Source: Zoogloeaceae bacterium
Lineage (GTDB): Bacteria; Pseudomonadota; Gammaproteobacteria; Burkholderiales; Rhodocyclaceae
Assembly (NCBI GenBank): GCA_031290535.1
Contig: JAITNI010000082.1
Location: forward strand, 1 to 11,797
Reading direction: 5' to 3'
Length of the DNA stretch: 11,797 nt
Position numbers and translations under genes: made by a program. Under the pieces are notes generated by a model, which was not told the DNA's origin, did not search any database, and saw only the letters and a list, made by a program, of their open reading frames with translations. This document shows, in pieces, positions 1 to 6,948 of the stretch. Within the stretch, counting starts at the first letter, position 1; every line of letters begins with the position of its first letter.

Positions 1-13
1 CCCCCCCCCCCCC
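1..13. other. poly-C run at window edge
   Basis: Thirteen consecutive C residues open the window, and the sequence becomes ordinary immediately afterwards. A pure homopolymer exactly at the boundary is most simply a contig-end or sequencing artefact. A genuine C-tract cannot be excluded. The following bases 14-149 hold no convincing gene; the sigma-factor reading frame is open through them but has no ATG, GTG or TTG upstream of position 150. Confidence 0.6.
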
Positions 14-149
14 GCAAGATGAGGATTTTTCTCATAATTGTGCCGACACAGACAGCATCGACCTGCACGTCGGGCGTGCCGAAAGTAAACCGCAAGCCTC
101 TTCCCTGCAACTAAGAAAGACACACGCAACACGGTACGACGAATCCGAG

Positions 150-701
150 ATGCGCGATTTGCTGCGGCAAATTGCCGAAGGTCGCCAGGACGCGTTCGAA
201 ACCTTGTACCGCAAACTCTCCTTGCGGATTTTCACCTTCGTGCGCTGTAGCGTGGATAACACTGTGCTGGCAGAGGAAATCATGATGGACACCCTGTTTG
301 AAGTCTGGAAAAAGCCAACAACCTTTCGCGGAGCCGCGCGGGGCTCCAGTTGGGTGCTGGGCATCGCCCGCAACAGGATGTTGATGGCGTTACGCGGAAA
401 CCGGGAATATGCCCATGAAGATATTGAGGATTTTGCCGACCTGCTCGACAGCGGCTACCCGGATGGTCTTGCACACCTCGAAACTCAACAGCGGCAAACC
501 CTGCTCAAAACCTGTATGCAGCAATTACCCTGGACGCATCGCGAATGCTTGCATCTTTTGTATTTTGAAGAATACTCGGTCGCCGAAATTGCCGCTTTGC
601 TGGAAATTCCTTCCGGCACGGTCAAAAGTCGGCTGTCCCATGCGCGTGCGCGGCTGCGCTCCTGTGTCGAGCTTGGTGTTCTCGCTTCAGGGTCGGCATG
701 A
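150..701 (+). CDS. ECF-type RNA polymerase sigma factor (sigma-70 family)
   Basis: This 183-residue protein has the size and layout of an extracytoplasmic-function sigma factor, which directs RNA polymerase to a small regulon, usually under control of a membrane anti-sigma factor. Region 2 spans about residues 15-83 (FETLYRKL, then EEIMMDTLFEVWKK, then SWVLGIARNRM). Region 4 spans about 119-170, with the helix-turn-helix YSVAEIAALLEIPSGTVKSR and the basic tail LSHARARLR. ATG 150 is the first usable start in a frame that is open upstream, and it gives a normal ECF N-terminus. The stop overlaps the next gene's start (ATGA at 698-701), so the two are probably translationally coupled, as sigma/anti-sigma pairs often are. 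The downstream genes are the natural candidates for its regulon. No promoter motif shared across the locus was found by eye. The family call is firm; the ECF subgroup is not assigned. Confidence 0.93.
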   Translation: MRDLLRQIAEGRQDAFETLYRKLSLRIFTFVRCSVDNTVLAEEIMMDTLFEVWKKPTTFRGAARGSSWVLGIARNRMLMALRGNREYAHEDIEDFADLLDSGYPDGLAHLETQQRQTLLKTCMQQLPWTHRECLHLLYFEEYSVAEIAALLEIPSGTVKSRLSHARARLRSCVELGVLASGSA

Positions 702-1300
702 TGTGTTCTCGCAAGACAAATGAAGCGGCCCCGGCTCGGCATCCGCAGGCATGGGAGGAAATTTTCCGGGAAGCGGTGCATCTCAACGCCAACACGCCCA
801 TTGCCGACGACCACGGGTTGCCTCAAGTTCTCGCCCGCATTGCACAGGCGCCGCCTCCGTCCTCCCGAACCCGTATTGCCACACGCATTGTCACGTTCGG
901 ATGCCTGGTTGCGTCCAGTCTATGCCGTCATTGGCAAACGGGGTTGGCACTCGCCTGCACCCTGATTGTGGTGCAGGGCGCAGTGATTGCGTATTTGTGG
1001 CAGGCGACCTCCAGCTTCACACAACCGGATCATGACGGCTATGCCGTGATGCGCGTTCTGCCCAGCCACACGGTCCACCAGACCTTCATCCGTGTGGCCT
1101 TCCTGCCCGAAACCAGTGAGCAGGTTCTGCGTAGCCTGCTCAACGAGATTCAGGCCGATGTGGTGGCGGGACCAACCCAATTGGGGGATTACTATCTGTG
1201 CGTGCCTCCCTGCCAAGTGGATGCTGCCGTGTTGACGCTCGTCAAAAGCAGCGTCATCGAAGACGTGGCGCTTGTCGACCATTTGCCGGGCGATCATTGA
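698..1300 (+). CDS. probable single-pass membrane anti-sigma factor
   Basis: This 200-residue protein has a cytoplasmic N-terminal part of about 80 residues, one clear transmembrane segment at about 81-101 (TGLALACTLIVVQGAVIAYLW), and a periplasmic C-terminal domain of about 100 residues. The C-terminal part contains a segment around VAFLPETSEQVLRSLL and then GPTQLGDYYL, a pattern I associate with C-terminal domains of ECF anti-sigma proteins. The N-terminal part lacks an obvious HxxxCxxC zinc-binding anti-sigma motif, so the assignment rests on topology and on the ATGA overlap with the sigma gene. A second ATG directly follows the first, so the start could be 698 or 701. By analogy, it would hold the sigma factor at the membrane until a periplasmic signal arrives. 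With the protease genes next door, regulated proteolysis is conceivable but is not shown. Confidence 0.7.
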   Translation: MMCSRKTNEAAPARHPQAWEEIFREAVHLNANTPIADDHGLPQVLARIAQAPPPSSRTRIATRIVTFGCLVASSLCRHWQTGLALACTLIVVQGAVIAYLWQATSSFTQPDHDGYAVMRVLPSHTVHQTFIRVAFLPETSEQVLRSLLNEIQADVVAGPTQLGDYYLCVPPCQVDAAVLTLVKSSVIEDVALVDHLPGDH

Positions 1301-1304
1301 AACA

Positions 1305-2135
1305 ATGGGGCGCAATTTTCCGCCGCATTCCATCCACCGACGCCAATTACTGCAAGGCTTGTGTGGCGGCAGTCTGGCCTTGTTCTGCCCGCCCCTCCAC
1401 GCGACCCGCCCACGCTTGAGCAGTGCGCTTTTGTTCGGCAATGCGCGCTACCCGATTGCGCCCTTGCAAAATCCGGTCAATGATGCTCACGCCATGCAGC
1501 GGGTGCTGACGCGGCTCGGCTTTGCCACCCAGATCGAAGTCGATGCCAATTACACCAGAATGTTCGATTTGTTGCGTGCCTACTTGCGCCGCGCAGAAAG
1601 CAGCGATGTGCGCCTGGTCTTTTTTGCCGGACATGGTGTGCAGTGGCGGGGACGCAATTATCTGATCCCGATCGATGCCAACATCCGCCATGAAACCGAA
1701 CTGATCGCCCGCAGCATTGATCTCGACATGATCGTGGATCGCCTCGCCGCGCTCCGCAAAGGGGTCAGCATCATCATCATTGACGCCTGTCGCAACAATC
1801 CTTTTCTCCCTCGCCGCACACGCGGGCCAGGCAATGATGCTCTGGGTCATGACCAGGACGGGCTGGCGCCGATGTATGCCCCTGGTGGCACCTTGATCGC
1901 CTTTTCCACCGCACCCGGTGCCGTTGCCGTCGATAGCCCGGAAGGCGAAAACAGCATCTACACCGCGCTGCTGGTCGAGCGTCTGGCAACGCCGGGGCTG
2001 CCGGTCGAACGTCTGTTCAAGGAAGTGCGCGCCGAAGTGGCGCGGCGCACCGGGCAACGTCAGGTGCCGTGGGAAAACAGCAGCCTGATGGGCGAATTCT
2101 GTTTCCGTCAGGGCGCGGACGGGACGTGTGGCTGA
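1305..2135 (+). CDS. caspase-fold (peptidase C14) protein with twin-arginine-type signal
   Basis: This is a 276-residue caspase-like cysteine peptidase of the bacterial metacaspase/orthocaspase type, a family that cleaves after basic or acidic residues. The dyad is visible: His110 in FFAGHGVQ and Cys162 in IIIIDACRNNP. Both follow predicted beta strands as in the p20 fold, and the N-terminal ALLFGNARYP segment is the usual first strand. The leader starts at ATG 1305 and carries HRRQLLQ (R12-R13), a hydrophobic stretch, then PLHA with probable cleavage near residue 29. This resembles a Tat signal and implies export of a folded protease. The alternative upstream start is a TTG at 1272 inside the previous gene and would bury the signal, so I prefer ATG 1305, four bases after the preceding stop. 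No p10-like partner or extra domain is seen; the C-terminus ends soon after the fold. Substrate unknown. Confidence 0.85.
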   Translation: MGRNFPPHSIHRRQLLQGLCGGSLALFCPPLHATRPRLSSALLFGNARYPIAPLQNPVNDAHAMQRVLTRLGFATQIEVDANYTRMFDLLRAYLRRAESSDVRLVFFAGHGVQWRGRNYLIPIDANIRHETELIARSIDLDMIVDRLAALRKGVSIIIIDACRNNPFLPRRTRGPGNDALGHDQDGLAPMYAPGGTLIAFSTAPGAVAVDSPEGENSIYTALLVERLATPGLPVERLFKEVRAEVARRTGQRQVPWENSSLMGEFCFRQGADGTCG

Positions 2136-2168
2136 TTTCCGGTTTCCCATTTTCAAAAAGGTTCTCCA

Positions 2169-4511
2169 ATGTACCTCAGGCCCGGCATCAAAAAAATCCT
2201 TATTCCCTTTTTCACCGCCCTCCTGCTGGCGGCGCCCTGCGCGGCGGATGATTCCAGCGCGTGGATGGGCATGGCGGCGAGTGGGCGTTATGACCAGCTC
2301 GAAACCACCCTGGAGAAAATCGCCGCTGCCCGTGCGCTGGATACCGCCGAACGCCATGCGCTGTGCTTTGCCTATTCGCGGGTCAAACGCTATTCCCGCC
2401 TGTTCGATTGTCTGGACGCGCTGACGGCCAGCATCAAAAAGGGCGATACCGAAACCCTGCTGTTTGGCCTCAGCGACGCCACGCCAGTGGTCAATATCAT
2501 GCGTGCCGATGCTCTGATTGAAATGGGTCAATTCGTCCCGGCGCAAAAAGAGGCGGAAAAGGCGGTAAGCTGGCTAAAAAAGAACGGCAGCGATACCCCG
2601 GACATGCTGTTCAATGCGCTGGCCGCGCAGGTGCTCGCCTACGCCTTGGCCGACGACCGCGCCAAAGCCGGGGACATCGCCCGTCAACTTGCCGATGAAT
2701 CCACGGGTTTTATGGGTGATTACAGTTCCGCCAAAGCCTTTGCGCTGGCGCGGGCGCGCATGGGGCTGAAAGATTACGCCGGGGTGGTCGCCGCCCTGCG
2801 CGAAGATCGTTCCTTTGCGGTCAAGGTTTTTCTCGACCGGCTGGTGAGCGCCAGTTTTTTCACCGGGGTCAATAACTGGGCCTGGGTAGAATTGCCCCGC
2901 GCCTTCATGCTCAATAAAGCCCTGCTCGAAATCGGCGAAAAAGAAGAAGCGCGTACCGGCTTCAAACAGCTTGCCACCATTGCCCAGGTGCGCGAGAACG
3001 GCGATATTTTCTGGCTGCTGGAAAACGAATTGGGTCAGCTCGCCGAGGACGCCGGCAATTTCGATGAAGCCCTCGTCCATTACCGCGCCGCCATTGAAGT
3101 CATCGAACGCCAGCGCGCCAGCATCAATACCGAAGCCAGCAAGATCGGCTTCATCGGCGACAAGCAGGCGGTTTATGCCCGCATTGTCGATCTGGCGCAA
3201 CGGCGGGCGCGTCCTGAATTGGCCTTTGAATTCATCGAACGCGCCAAAAGCCGGGCGCTGGTCGATCTGCTCGCCGCCCGCGAGGATGGCAAACGCGGTC
3301 AGGCGCCCACTCTCGCCGCCATCAGCGCCGCCGATCGGGTCGCGTTGACCGCCTTCCGTGAGGCCCAGGCCGATAGTACCCTGCAATTGCCCGTCGACAT
3401 GGTGCGTGCGGGGGGACAGACGGCAGGCGGGCGATCCTTGTTGACCGAGCGCGCCAGCGCCCTGCAACAACAGGCTCCCGCGCTCGCCTCGCTGGTGACG
3501 GTAGGGGTGATGTCGCTGGACGAATTGCAACAGTTCATCGGCGACAATGAAGTGCTGCTGGAATATTTCGCCTTCGGCAATACCCTCTACGGACTGGCCT
3601 TGAGCCGTCAGGAACGTCTGCTGTTGCGGCTGGAAAATGACACGCTGGAAGCGGACATCCGCGCCTTGCGCAAGGAAGTCGAAGACCTCGCCGCCTATCC
3701 TTCCGCCCGGTCGCAGCGCTTGTACCGCCAACTGGTCGCGCCCTTTGAAAAAGTGGTGGGCGAGCATGACATCCTGATCGTGCCGCATGGCGCGCTGCAC
3801 TATCTGCCCTTTGCCGCCCTGCACGATGGCCGCGCCAGCCTGATCGCCGGTCACGATCTGCGCTTTTTGCCCAGTGTCAGCACGCAAAAGTATCTGCGCC
3901 CGCCGCGCAAGGTCGCGCTCGACAACATGCTGCTATTCGGCAATCCCGATCTGGGCAACAGCGAATTCGACCTGCCCAGCGCCGAGGACGAAGCGAATGT
4001 CATTGCAAAACTGGTTGGCAACGCGCAGGTGCTGACCCGCCAGCGAGCCTCCGAGACCGCCTTCCGCGCCGAAGCGCGTCGCTATCCCTATATTCATATC
4101 GCCTCGCATGGCGAATTCAACGCCGACAACGCCCTTGATTCCCGCCTGCTGCTGGCCGCCGACGGCGAACACGACGGTCTGCTCACCGTGCGCGAACTCT
4201 ACGAAACCACGCTCGACGCAGAGCTGGTGACGCTCTCCGCCTGCGAAACCGGCCTGAGCCAGACCCTGAGCGGCGACGATCTGGTCGGCCTGACCCGTGG
4301 CTTCATGTACGCAGGCAGCAGCAACATCGTCGCCAGCCTGTGGCAGGTGGATGATGAAGCGACCTCCCGCCTGATGCAGGATTTCTATCGCTACCTGAAA
4401 GCAGGTCTCTCCAAACGGGCGGCGCTGAGAAAGGCGCAACTCGGTCTGCTGAAGGATTACCCGGAACCGGTGTTCTGGGCGGCGTTTTATTTGACGGGAA
4501 ATGGGATATGA
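2169..4511 (+). CDS. exported TPR-CHAT domain protein (caspase-like)
   Basis: This 780-residue protein begins with a signal peptide (residues 1-26; hydrophobic FFTALLLAA, cleavage near CAADD). Helical repeats of TPR type fill about residues 30-370, including the typical CHAT-preceding stretch EFIERAKSRALVDLLAAR. The C-terminal CHAT domain covers about 470-780: IVPHGALHYLPFAAL, His647 in HIASHGEF, Cys692 in LSACETGLS, then VASLWQVDDEAT and the final FWAAFYLTGNG. CHAT is a caspase-related cysteine peptidase fold; eukaryotic separase and the gRAMP-associated TPR-CHAT proteins are relatives. Here the signal peptide puts it outside the cytoplasm, so a role as an envelope protease or maturation factor is more likely than a CRISPR-type effector. 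It follows the C14 gene by 33 bases, with an AAAGG ribosome site at about 2157-2161, so the two proteases are probably co-transcribed. Length and active site look intact. Confidence 0.9.
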   Translation: MYLRPGIKKILIPFFTALLLAAPCAADDSSAWMGMAASGRYDQLETTLEKIAAARALDTAERHALCFAYSRVKRYSRLFDCLDALTASIKKGDTETLLFGLSDATPVVNIMRADALIEMGQFVPAQKEAEKAVSWLKKNGSDTPDMLFNALAAQVLAYALADDRAKAGDIARQLADESTGFMGDYSSAKAFALARARMGLKDYAGVVAALREDRSFAVKVFLDRLVSASFFTGVNNWAWVELPRAFMLNKALLEIGEKEEARTGFKQLATIAQVRENGDIFWLLENELGQLAEDAGNFDEALVHYRAAIEVIERQRASINTEASKIGFIGDKQAVYARIVDLAQRRARPELAFEFIERAKSRALVDLLAAREDGKRGQAPTLAAISAADRVALTAFREAQADSTLQLPVDMVRAGGQTAGGRSLLTERASALQQQAPALASLVTVGVMSLDELQQFIGDNEVLLEYFAFGNTLYGLALSRQERLLLRLENDTLEADIRALRKEVEDLAAYPSARSQRLYRQLVAPFEKVVGEHDILIVPHGALHYLPFAALHDGRASLIAGHDLRFLPSVSTQKYLRPPRKVALDNMLLFGNPDLGNSEFDLPSAEDEANVIAKLVGNAQVLTRQRASETAFRAEARRYPYIHIASHGEFNADNALDSRLLLAADGEHDGLLTVRELYETTLDAELVTLSACETGLSQTLSGDDLVGLTRGFMYAGSSNIVASLWQVDDEATSRLMQDFYRYLKAGLSKRAALRKAQLGLLKDYPEPVFWAAFYLTGNGI

Positions 4512-4596
4512 GGGTGTAGCCCAACTTTTTGCGGACTAAGTGAACCGAAACCAGAGGATGTGCAACACAGCAATGTCGTATTTGCCGATCCCTGTC

Positions 4597-4621
4597 TCGC
4601 GCAACTTGTGCGACAGTTTTT
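4597..4621 (+). terminator. candidate weak rho-independent terminator
   Basis: A 7-bp stem (TCGCGCA at 4597-4603 pairing with TGTGCGA at 4607-4613, including one G-U pair) closes a 3-base loop. It is followed after CAG by five T residues at 4617-4621. It lies between the TPR-CHAT gene and the beta-barrel gene and would separate the regulator/protease unit from the envelope unit. The stem is short and the T-run starts three bases late, so read-through is likely. The remaining bases 4512-4596 show nothing else I can name. Confidence 0.4.
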
Positions 4622-4643
4622 ATCCCCCTTGGAGAAAAATTAA

Positions 4644-5897
4644 ATGACGTGTACGCAACCGATCCGTAAAACCCTCATCACGCTGGCCCTTGTCATCGGC
4701 GGGATGTACCTCCCGAACGCCGCCCTTGCCCAGCAGTGTGCCGGGAAAACCAAAGCGAATTTCAGTCTGGGTCTGGATGTCGCGGGCACGTGTGGGCGTG
4801 AGAAATTCGCTACCGCCGAGGATTTCTTCGATGGTCTTCAGACCGATACCCTGCATGAAGTCCGCTCGGACTACAGCGGTTCCGAAATAGCGACACTGAA
4901 CATTCGTTTCAATTCCCTGCCCATCAATCTGGAATTTCCCAACGTGGGCAATACGGGCAGTGGCGCGCTTCTCAACTTTTCCATTCCGCGCCTGGGCATC
5001 CATCAGGTTTTTCAAGGCAATGACCGGGACGATTCGATCGACCAGCTCGAACATTACGTGAAGCACTCTGGCATCATCAACGACATCCTCAAATATCAGA
5101 TCGCCCATACCGCCAACAACCCGCTGACCGGCCCGGGAGGCTTGTTGCCGACCACCGTCGCCAATGATTTCGGCTTGGGCTTTGACACCCTGCCGGATAC
5201 CGTGACGGACGGCCCGGTCGGCAACCAGTTTGGCGCATCGTTGAACTTTGCGTCCGCCAAGCTGGACGGACGGCGTTCGACTTCTGCGACACTGCCGTTC
5301 TCCTATACCATCCGCAACGACATTGACCCGCGCCGCCAACTGGTCTTCAGCCTGCCCGTTACCGTGATTGAAACCGACGGCGCGAAATCTTACACCGGTA
5401 GCCTTGGGGTGGCCTATCGCCTGCCGATCACTCGCGCCTGGACACTGACGCCGGCCATTCGTTATGGTTTTTCCGGTTCGGCAGACTTGGCGACTGCGGC
5501 GGCACTCTCCGGCGGTTCTGTCAGCAGCAACTATGTGCTGCGGTTGAACGGCTTCGATCTTGCCATCGGCAACATGGTCGGTTATTACCAAACCACCAAA
5601 TTCAAGGCGGGCGATTACTCGGTCAATCCGCACGTCCGCAGCACGGTCTTGCGCAATGGTCTCATGGTCTCGCAACCCGTCACCGTGGGTGGGCGCGCCA
5701 TGTCGCTCGAATACTCCCTGATCGACACGCGCTATCTGGGCACCAAAATCTACGTGGACAACACCCAGGAAATCGGCGTGAGCCTGGGCACCAATCGCAG
5801 CATTGCCTCGGCACACTCCCATCTGCGCGCTGGCATGAAATATCAGCATGGGCGTGATGTGAAATCCCTCATGCTGAACGTCGGCTATTGGTTCTGA
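4644..5897 (+). CDS. probable outer-membrane beta-barrel protein
   Basis: This 417-residue protein has a signal peptide (residues 1-29, ending NAALA before QQC). After a globular or helical N-terminal part, the rest shows alternating hydrophobic/polar strands separated by Gly/Asn/Asp turns (for example VFSLPVTVIE, SLGVAYRLPI, TLTPAIRYGFSG, SHLRAGMKYQH). It ends in LMLNVGYWF, a classical C-terminal beta-signal with terminal Phe that is recognised by the Bam machinery. The mature protein has two cysteines near the N-terminus (about C32 and C50), which could form a disulfide. The start is supported by GGAG at 4631-4634, nine bases upstream. I do not recognise the family. A pore for export of the repeat proteins is possible, in the manner of FapF in the Pseudomonas Fap amyloid system, but a structural or receptor role is equally open. 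A hairpin follows the stop directly. Confidence 0.75.
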   Translation: MTCTQPIRKTLITLALVIGGMYLPNAALAQQCAGKTKANFSLGLDVAGTCGREKFATAEDFFDGLQTDTLHEVRSDYSGSEIATLNIRFNSLPINLEFPNVGNTGSGALLNFSIPRLGIHQVFQGNDRDDSIDQLEHYVKHSGIINDILKYQIAHTANNPLTGPGGLLPTTVANDFGLGFDTLPDTVTDGPVGNQFGASLNFASAKLDGRRSTSATLPFSYTIRNDIDPRRQLVFSLPVTVIETDGAKSYTGSLGVAYRLPITRAWTLTPAIRYGFSGSADLATAAALSGGSVSSNYVLRLNGFDLAIGNMVGYYQTTKFKAGDYSVNPHVRSTVLRNGLMVSQPVTVGGRAMSLEYSLIDTRYLGTKIYVDNTQEIGVSLGTNRSIASAHSHLRAGMKYQHGRDVKSLMLNVGYWF

Positions 5898-5904
5898 TCT
5901 TTCC

Positions 5905-5940
5905 GCTCCTGATTCCAGTTGTTGGGATCAGGAGCATTTG
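5905..5940 (+). terminator. stem-loop terminator after the beta-barrel gene
   Basis: A 13-bp inverted repeat (5905-5917 with 5923-5935, a single T-G wobble) encloses the loop GTTGT, beginning eight bases after the stop codon. The downstream tract is only ATTTGATT, so this is a strong stem with a poor U-tract. It may act as a partial terminator or as a 3' stabiliser of the barrel transcript. The next gene starts 33 bases after the stem. Confidence 0.6.
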
Positions 5941-5967
5941 ATTGACAAAACGCACAGGAGAACTCCG

Positions 5968-6621
5968 ATGGCTGTTGCCCACCGACCCTTGCCATTGTCT
6001 GGATGGAGATTGCGCCTGCTCTGCGCCAGTCTCGTCTGCGCCATCGCACCCGCGACCTTTGCTGGCGACGATGTCATTTTGCTGCGTGGCAAACCCTCCA
6101 GGGAACAAATTCTCGAAGCCCTCTCCGCCCCGCCGGTGGAGGGCGACGCGGCAAGCGCCGCGCCAAACAGCCATCCGGGAAACCGCGTCCTGCGGCGTCG
6201 CGGCCTGTCGCTCAACCCGGCGGCGAGCGCCGAGGCGCCTGCGGCAGAAGCCGCGCAACAGGCGATCCGCTCGATGGAACGCAAGCTCGACCTGCAAATT
6301 CTGTTCGCCTTCAATTCCGACCGTTTGACCCGCGAGGGCATGGATGTGCTCGATCAGCTTGGCGCGGCGCTCGATTCCGAACAGCTCGATTACGTCAAGC
6401 GCATTACGCTGGAAGGCCACACCGATTCGGTCGGCAGCACCGCCTACAATCAGGAACTCTCCCGCCGTCGCGCCGAAAGTGTGCGGCACTATCTGGCGAC
6501 GCACTTTGGCACGGGCGGACGTGACATGCGCGCGGTCGGCAAGGGCGCGCGCGAACTGGCCGATCCGGTCAATCCCGAAGACGCCATCAATCGCCGCGTG
6601 CGCATCATCGTCGATGGCTGA
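5968..6621 (+). CDS. OmpA-family peptidoglycan-binding periplasmic protein
   Basis: This 217-residue protein has a signal peptide (residues 1-32, ending TFA before GDD), a linker of about 70 residues rich in Ala and Pro, and a C-terminal OmpA-like domain at about 107-217. The diaminopimelate-binding signature is present: EGHTDSVGS with Asp153, and LSRRRAESV with Arg168 exactly 15 residues later, as in E. coli OmpA D241/R256. The N-terminus has no beta-barrel and no lipobox, so this is a soluble or peptidoglycan-tethered protein rather than a classical OmpA. ATG 5968 is chosen because CAGGAG at 5955-5960 sits seven bases upstream; a TTG at 5938 is open but would precede the signal peptide with extra residues. 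Likely role: anchoring neighbouring envelope components to the cell wall. Confidence 0.88.
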   Translation: MAVAHRPLPLSGWRLRLLCASLVCAIAPATFAGDDVILLRGKPSREQILEALSAPPVEGDAASAAPNSHPGNRVLRRRGLSLNPAASAEAPAAEAAQQAIRSMERKLDLQILFAFNSDRLTREGMDVLDQLGAALDSEQLDYVKRITLEGHTDSVGSTAYNQELSRRRAESVRHYLATHFGTGGRDMRAVGKGARELADPVNPEDAINRRVRIIVDG

Positions 6622-6672
6622 AAAGCACATAACGCATGTTTCAATCCACGTCCGGCAAAGCCGAACGACACA

Positions 6673-6701
6673 ACACGGAAGGGGTTACGCCCCTCCTGTG
6701 T
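6673..6701 (+). terminator. hairpin downstream of the OmpA-family gene
   Basis: The arms at 6673-6684 and 6690-6701 pair over 12 positions with one G-U wobble and one A-C mismatch, around the loop TTACG. GACACA at 6667-6672 could instead pair with TGTGTC at 6697-6702. No T-run follows (TGATTATCCCCTT), so it may be a weak terminator, a 3' stabiliser or part of a structured leader RNA. Confidence 0.4.
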
Positions 6702-6921
6702 CTGATTATCCCCTTGAAGGAGGAGGTTTCCAGCCGGAGCCAGTTTTAGATGAACAAGGGACAGCGACGGGCCGCAGGCGATCAACGCGCGGTGCCCATT
6801 GCCTTGCCGCCGCCGTTTTTTTCATGCGGCACGGTGAACCGGCGGCAGGCAACAGGCAACTTATTGAGACATGTTCCGTATTTTGATCCCGCCACATCCC
6901 GTGGCATTGTTGAAACTCAAC

Positions 6922-6935
6922 TGCCAGCAATGGCA
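6922..6935 (+). promoter_or_regulatory. GNRA-tetraloop hairpin just upstream of a ribosome site
   Basis: TGCCA (6922-6926) and TGGCA (6931-6935) form a perfect 5-bp stem closed by a GCAA tetraloop. It lies three bases before the GGAG ribosome site (6939-6942) of the repeat-protein gene at 6949. GNRA loops are unusually stable, so this could influence translation start or mRNA stability. A stem this short can also arise by chance. Confidence 0.3.
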
Positions 6936-6948
6936 AATGGAGAACACC

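Larger units (their letters stand above)
6622..6948 (+). promoter_or_regulatory. long leader/intergenic region before the first repeat-protein gene
   Basis: This 327-base gap holds no convincing gene; short open frames in it run into the flanking genes and have no family character. It does contain several structured pieces, listed separately where possible: an imperfect 12-bp hairpin at 6673-6701, an orphan Shine-Dalgarno-like AAGGAGGAGG at 6717-6726 with no start codon within a usable distance, a GC-rich imperfect inverted repeat (about 6799-6811 with 6841-6852) that encloses a run of seven T at 6816-6822, and a small hairpin next to the ribosome site of the downstream gene. It is the most likely place for the promoter of the repeat-protein gene, but I see no clear -35/-10 pair or sigma-54 element. 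Confidence 0.5.

Noticed and set aside
19..114. 31-codon open frame at the window start
   Set aside because: It has no visible ribosome site because it abuts the poly-C edge, no family features, and ends before the sigma gene; too little support for a gene.
1347..2546. 399-codon open frame on the minus strand across the caspase and CHAT genes
   Set aside because: It lies opposite two genes with clear catalytic motifs, spans their boundary, and its translation is rich in Gly/Gln/His/Arg with no family character: a shadow of G+C-rich coding sequence.
2574..3887. 437-codon open frame on the minus strand inside the CHAT gene
   Set aside because: It is fully inside the TPR-CHAT gene, with no domain signature and low-complexity composition typical of antisense shadows.
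2169..4511. TPR-CHAT as a CRISPR-associated (Craspase-type) effector
   Set aside because: The protein has a signal peptide, and no CRISPR array or gRAMP/Cas7-11-like gene is present in the window.
4512..4643. ECF-type promoter before the beta-barrel gene (CCAACTTTTT and GTCGTA elements)
   Set aside because: The two elements are about 50 bases apart, far from the 16-18 base spacing needed, and no similar pair was found elsewhere in the locus.
4620..5849. 409-codon open frame on the minus strand opposite the beta-barrel gene
   Set aside because: The + strand frame has a ribosome site, a signal peptide and a barrel C-terminus; the minus frame has none of these and covers nearly the same interval.
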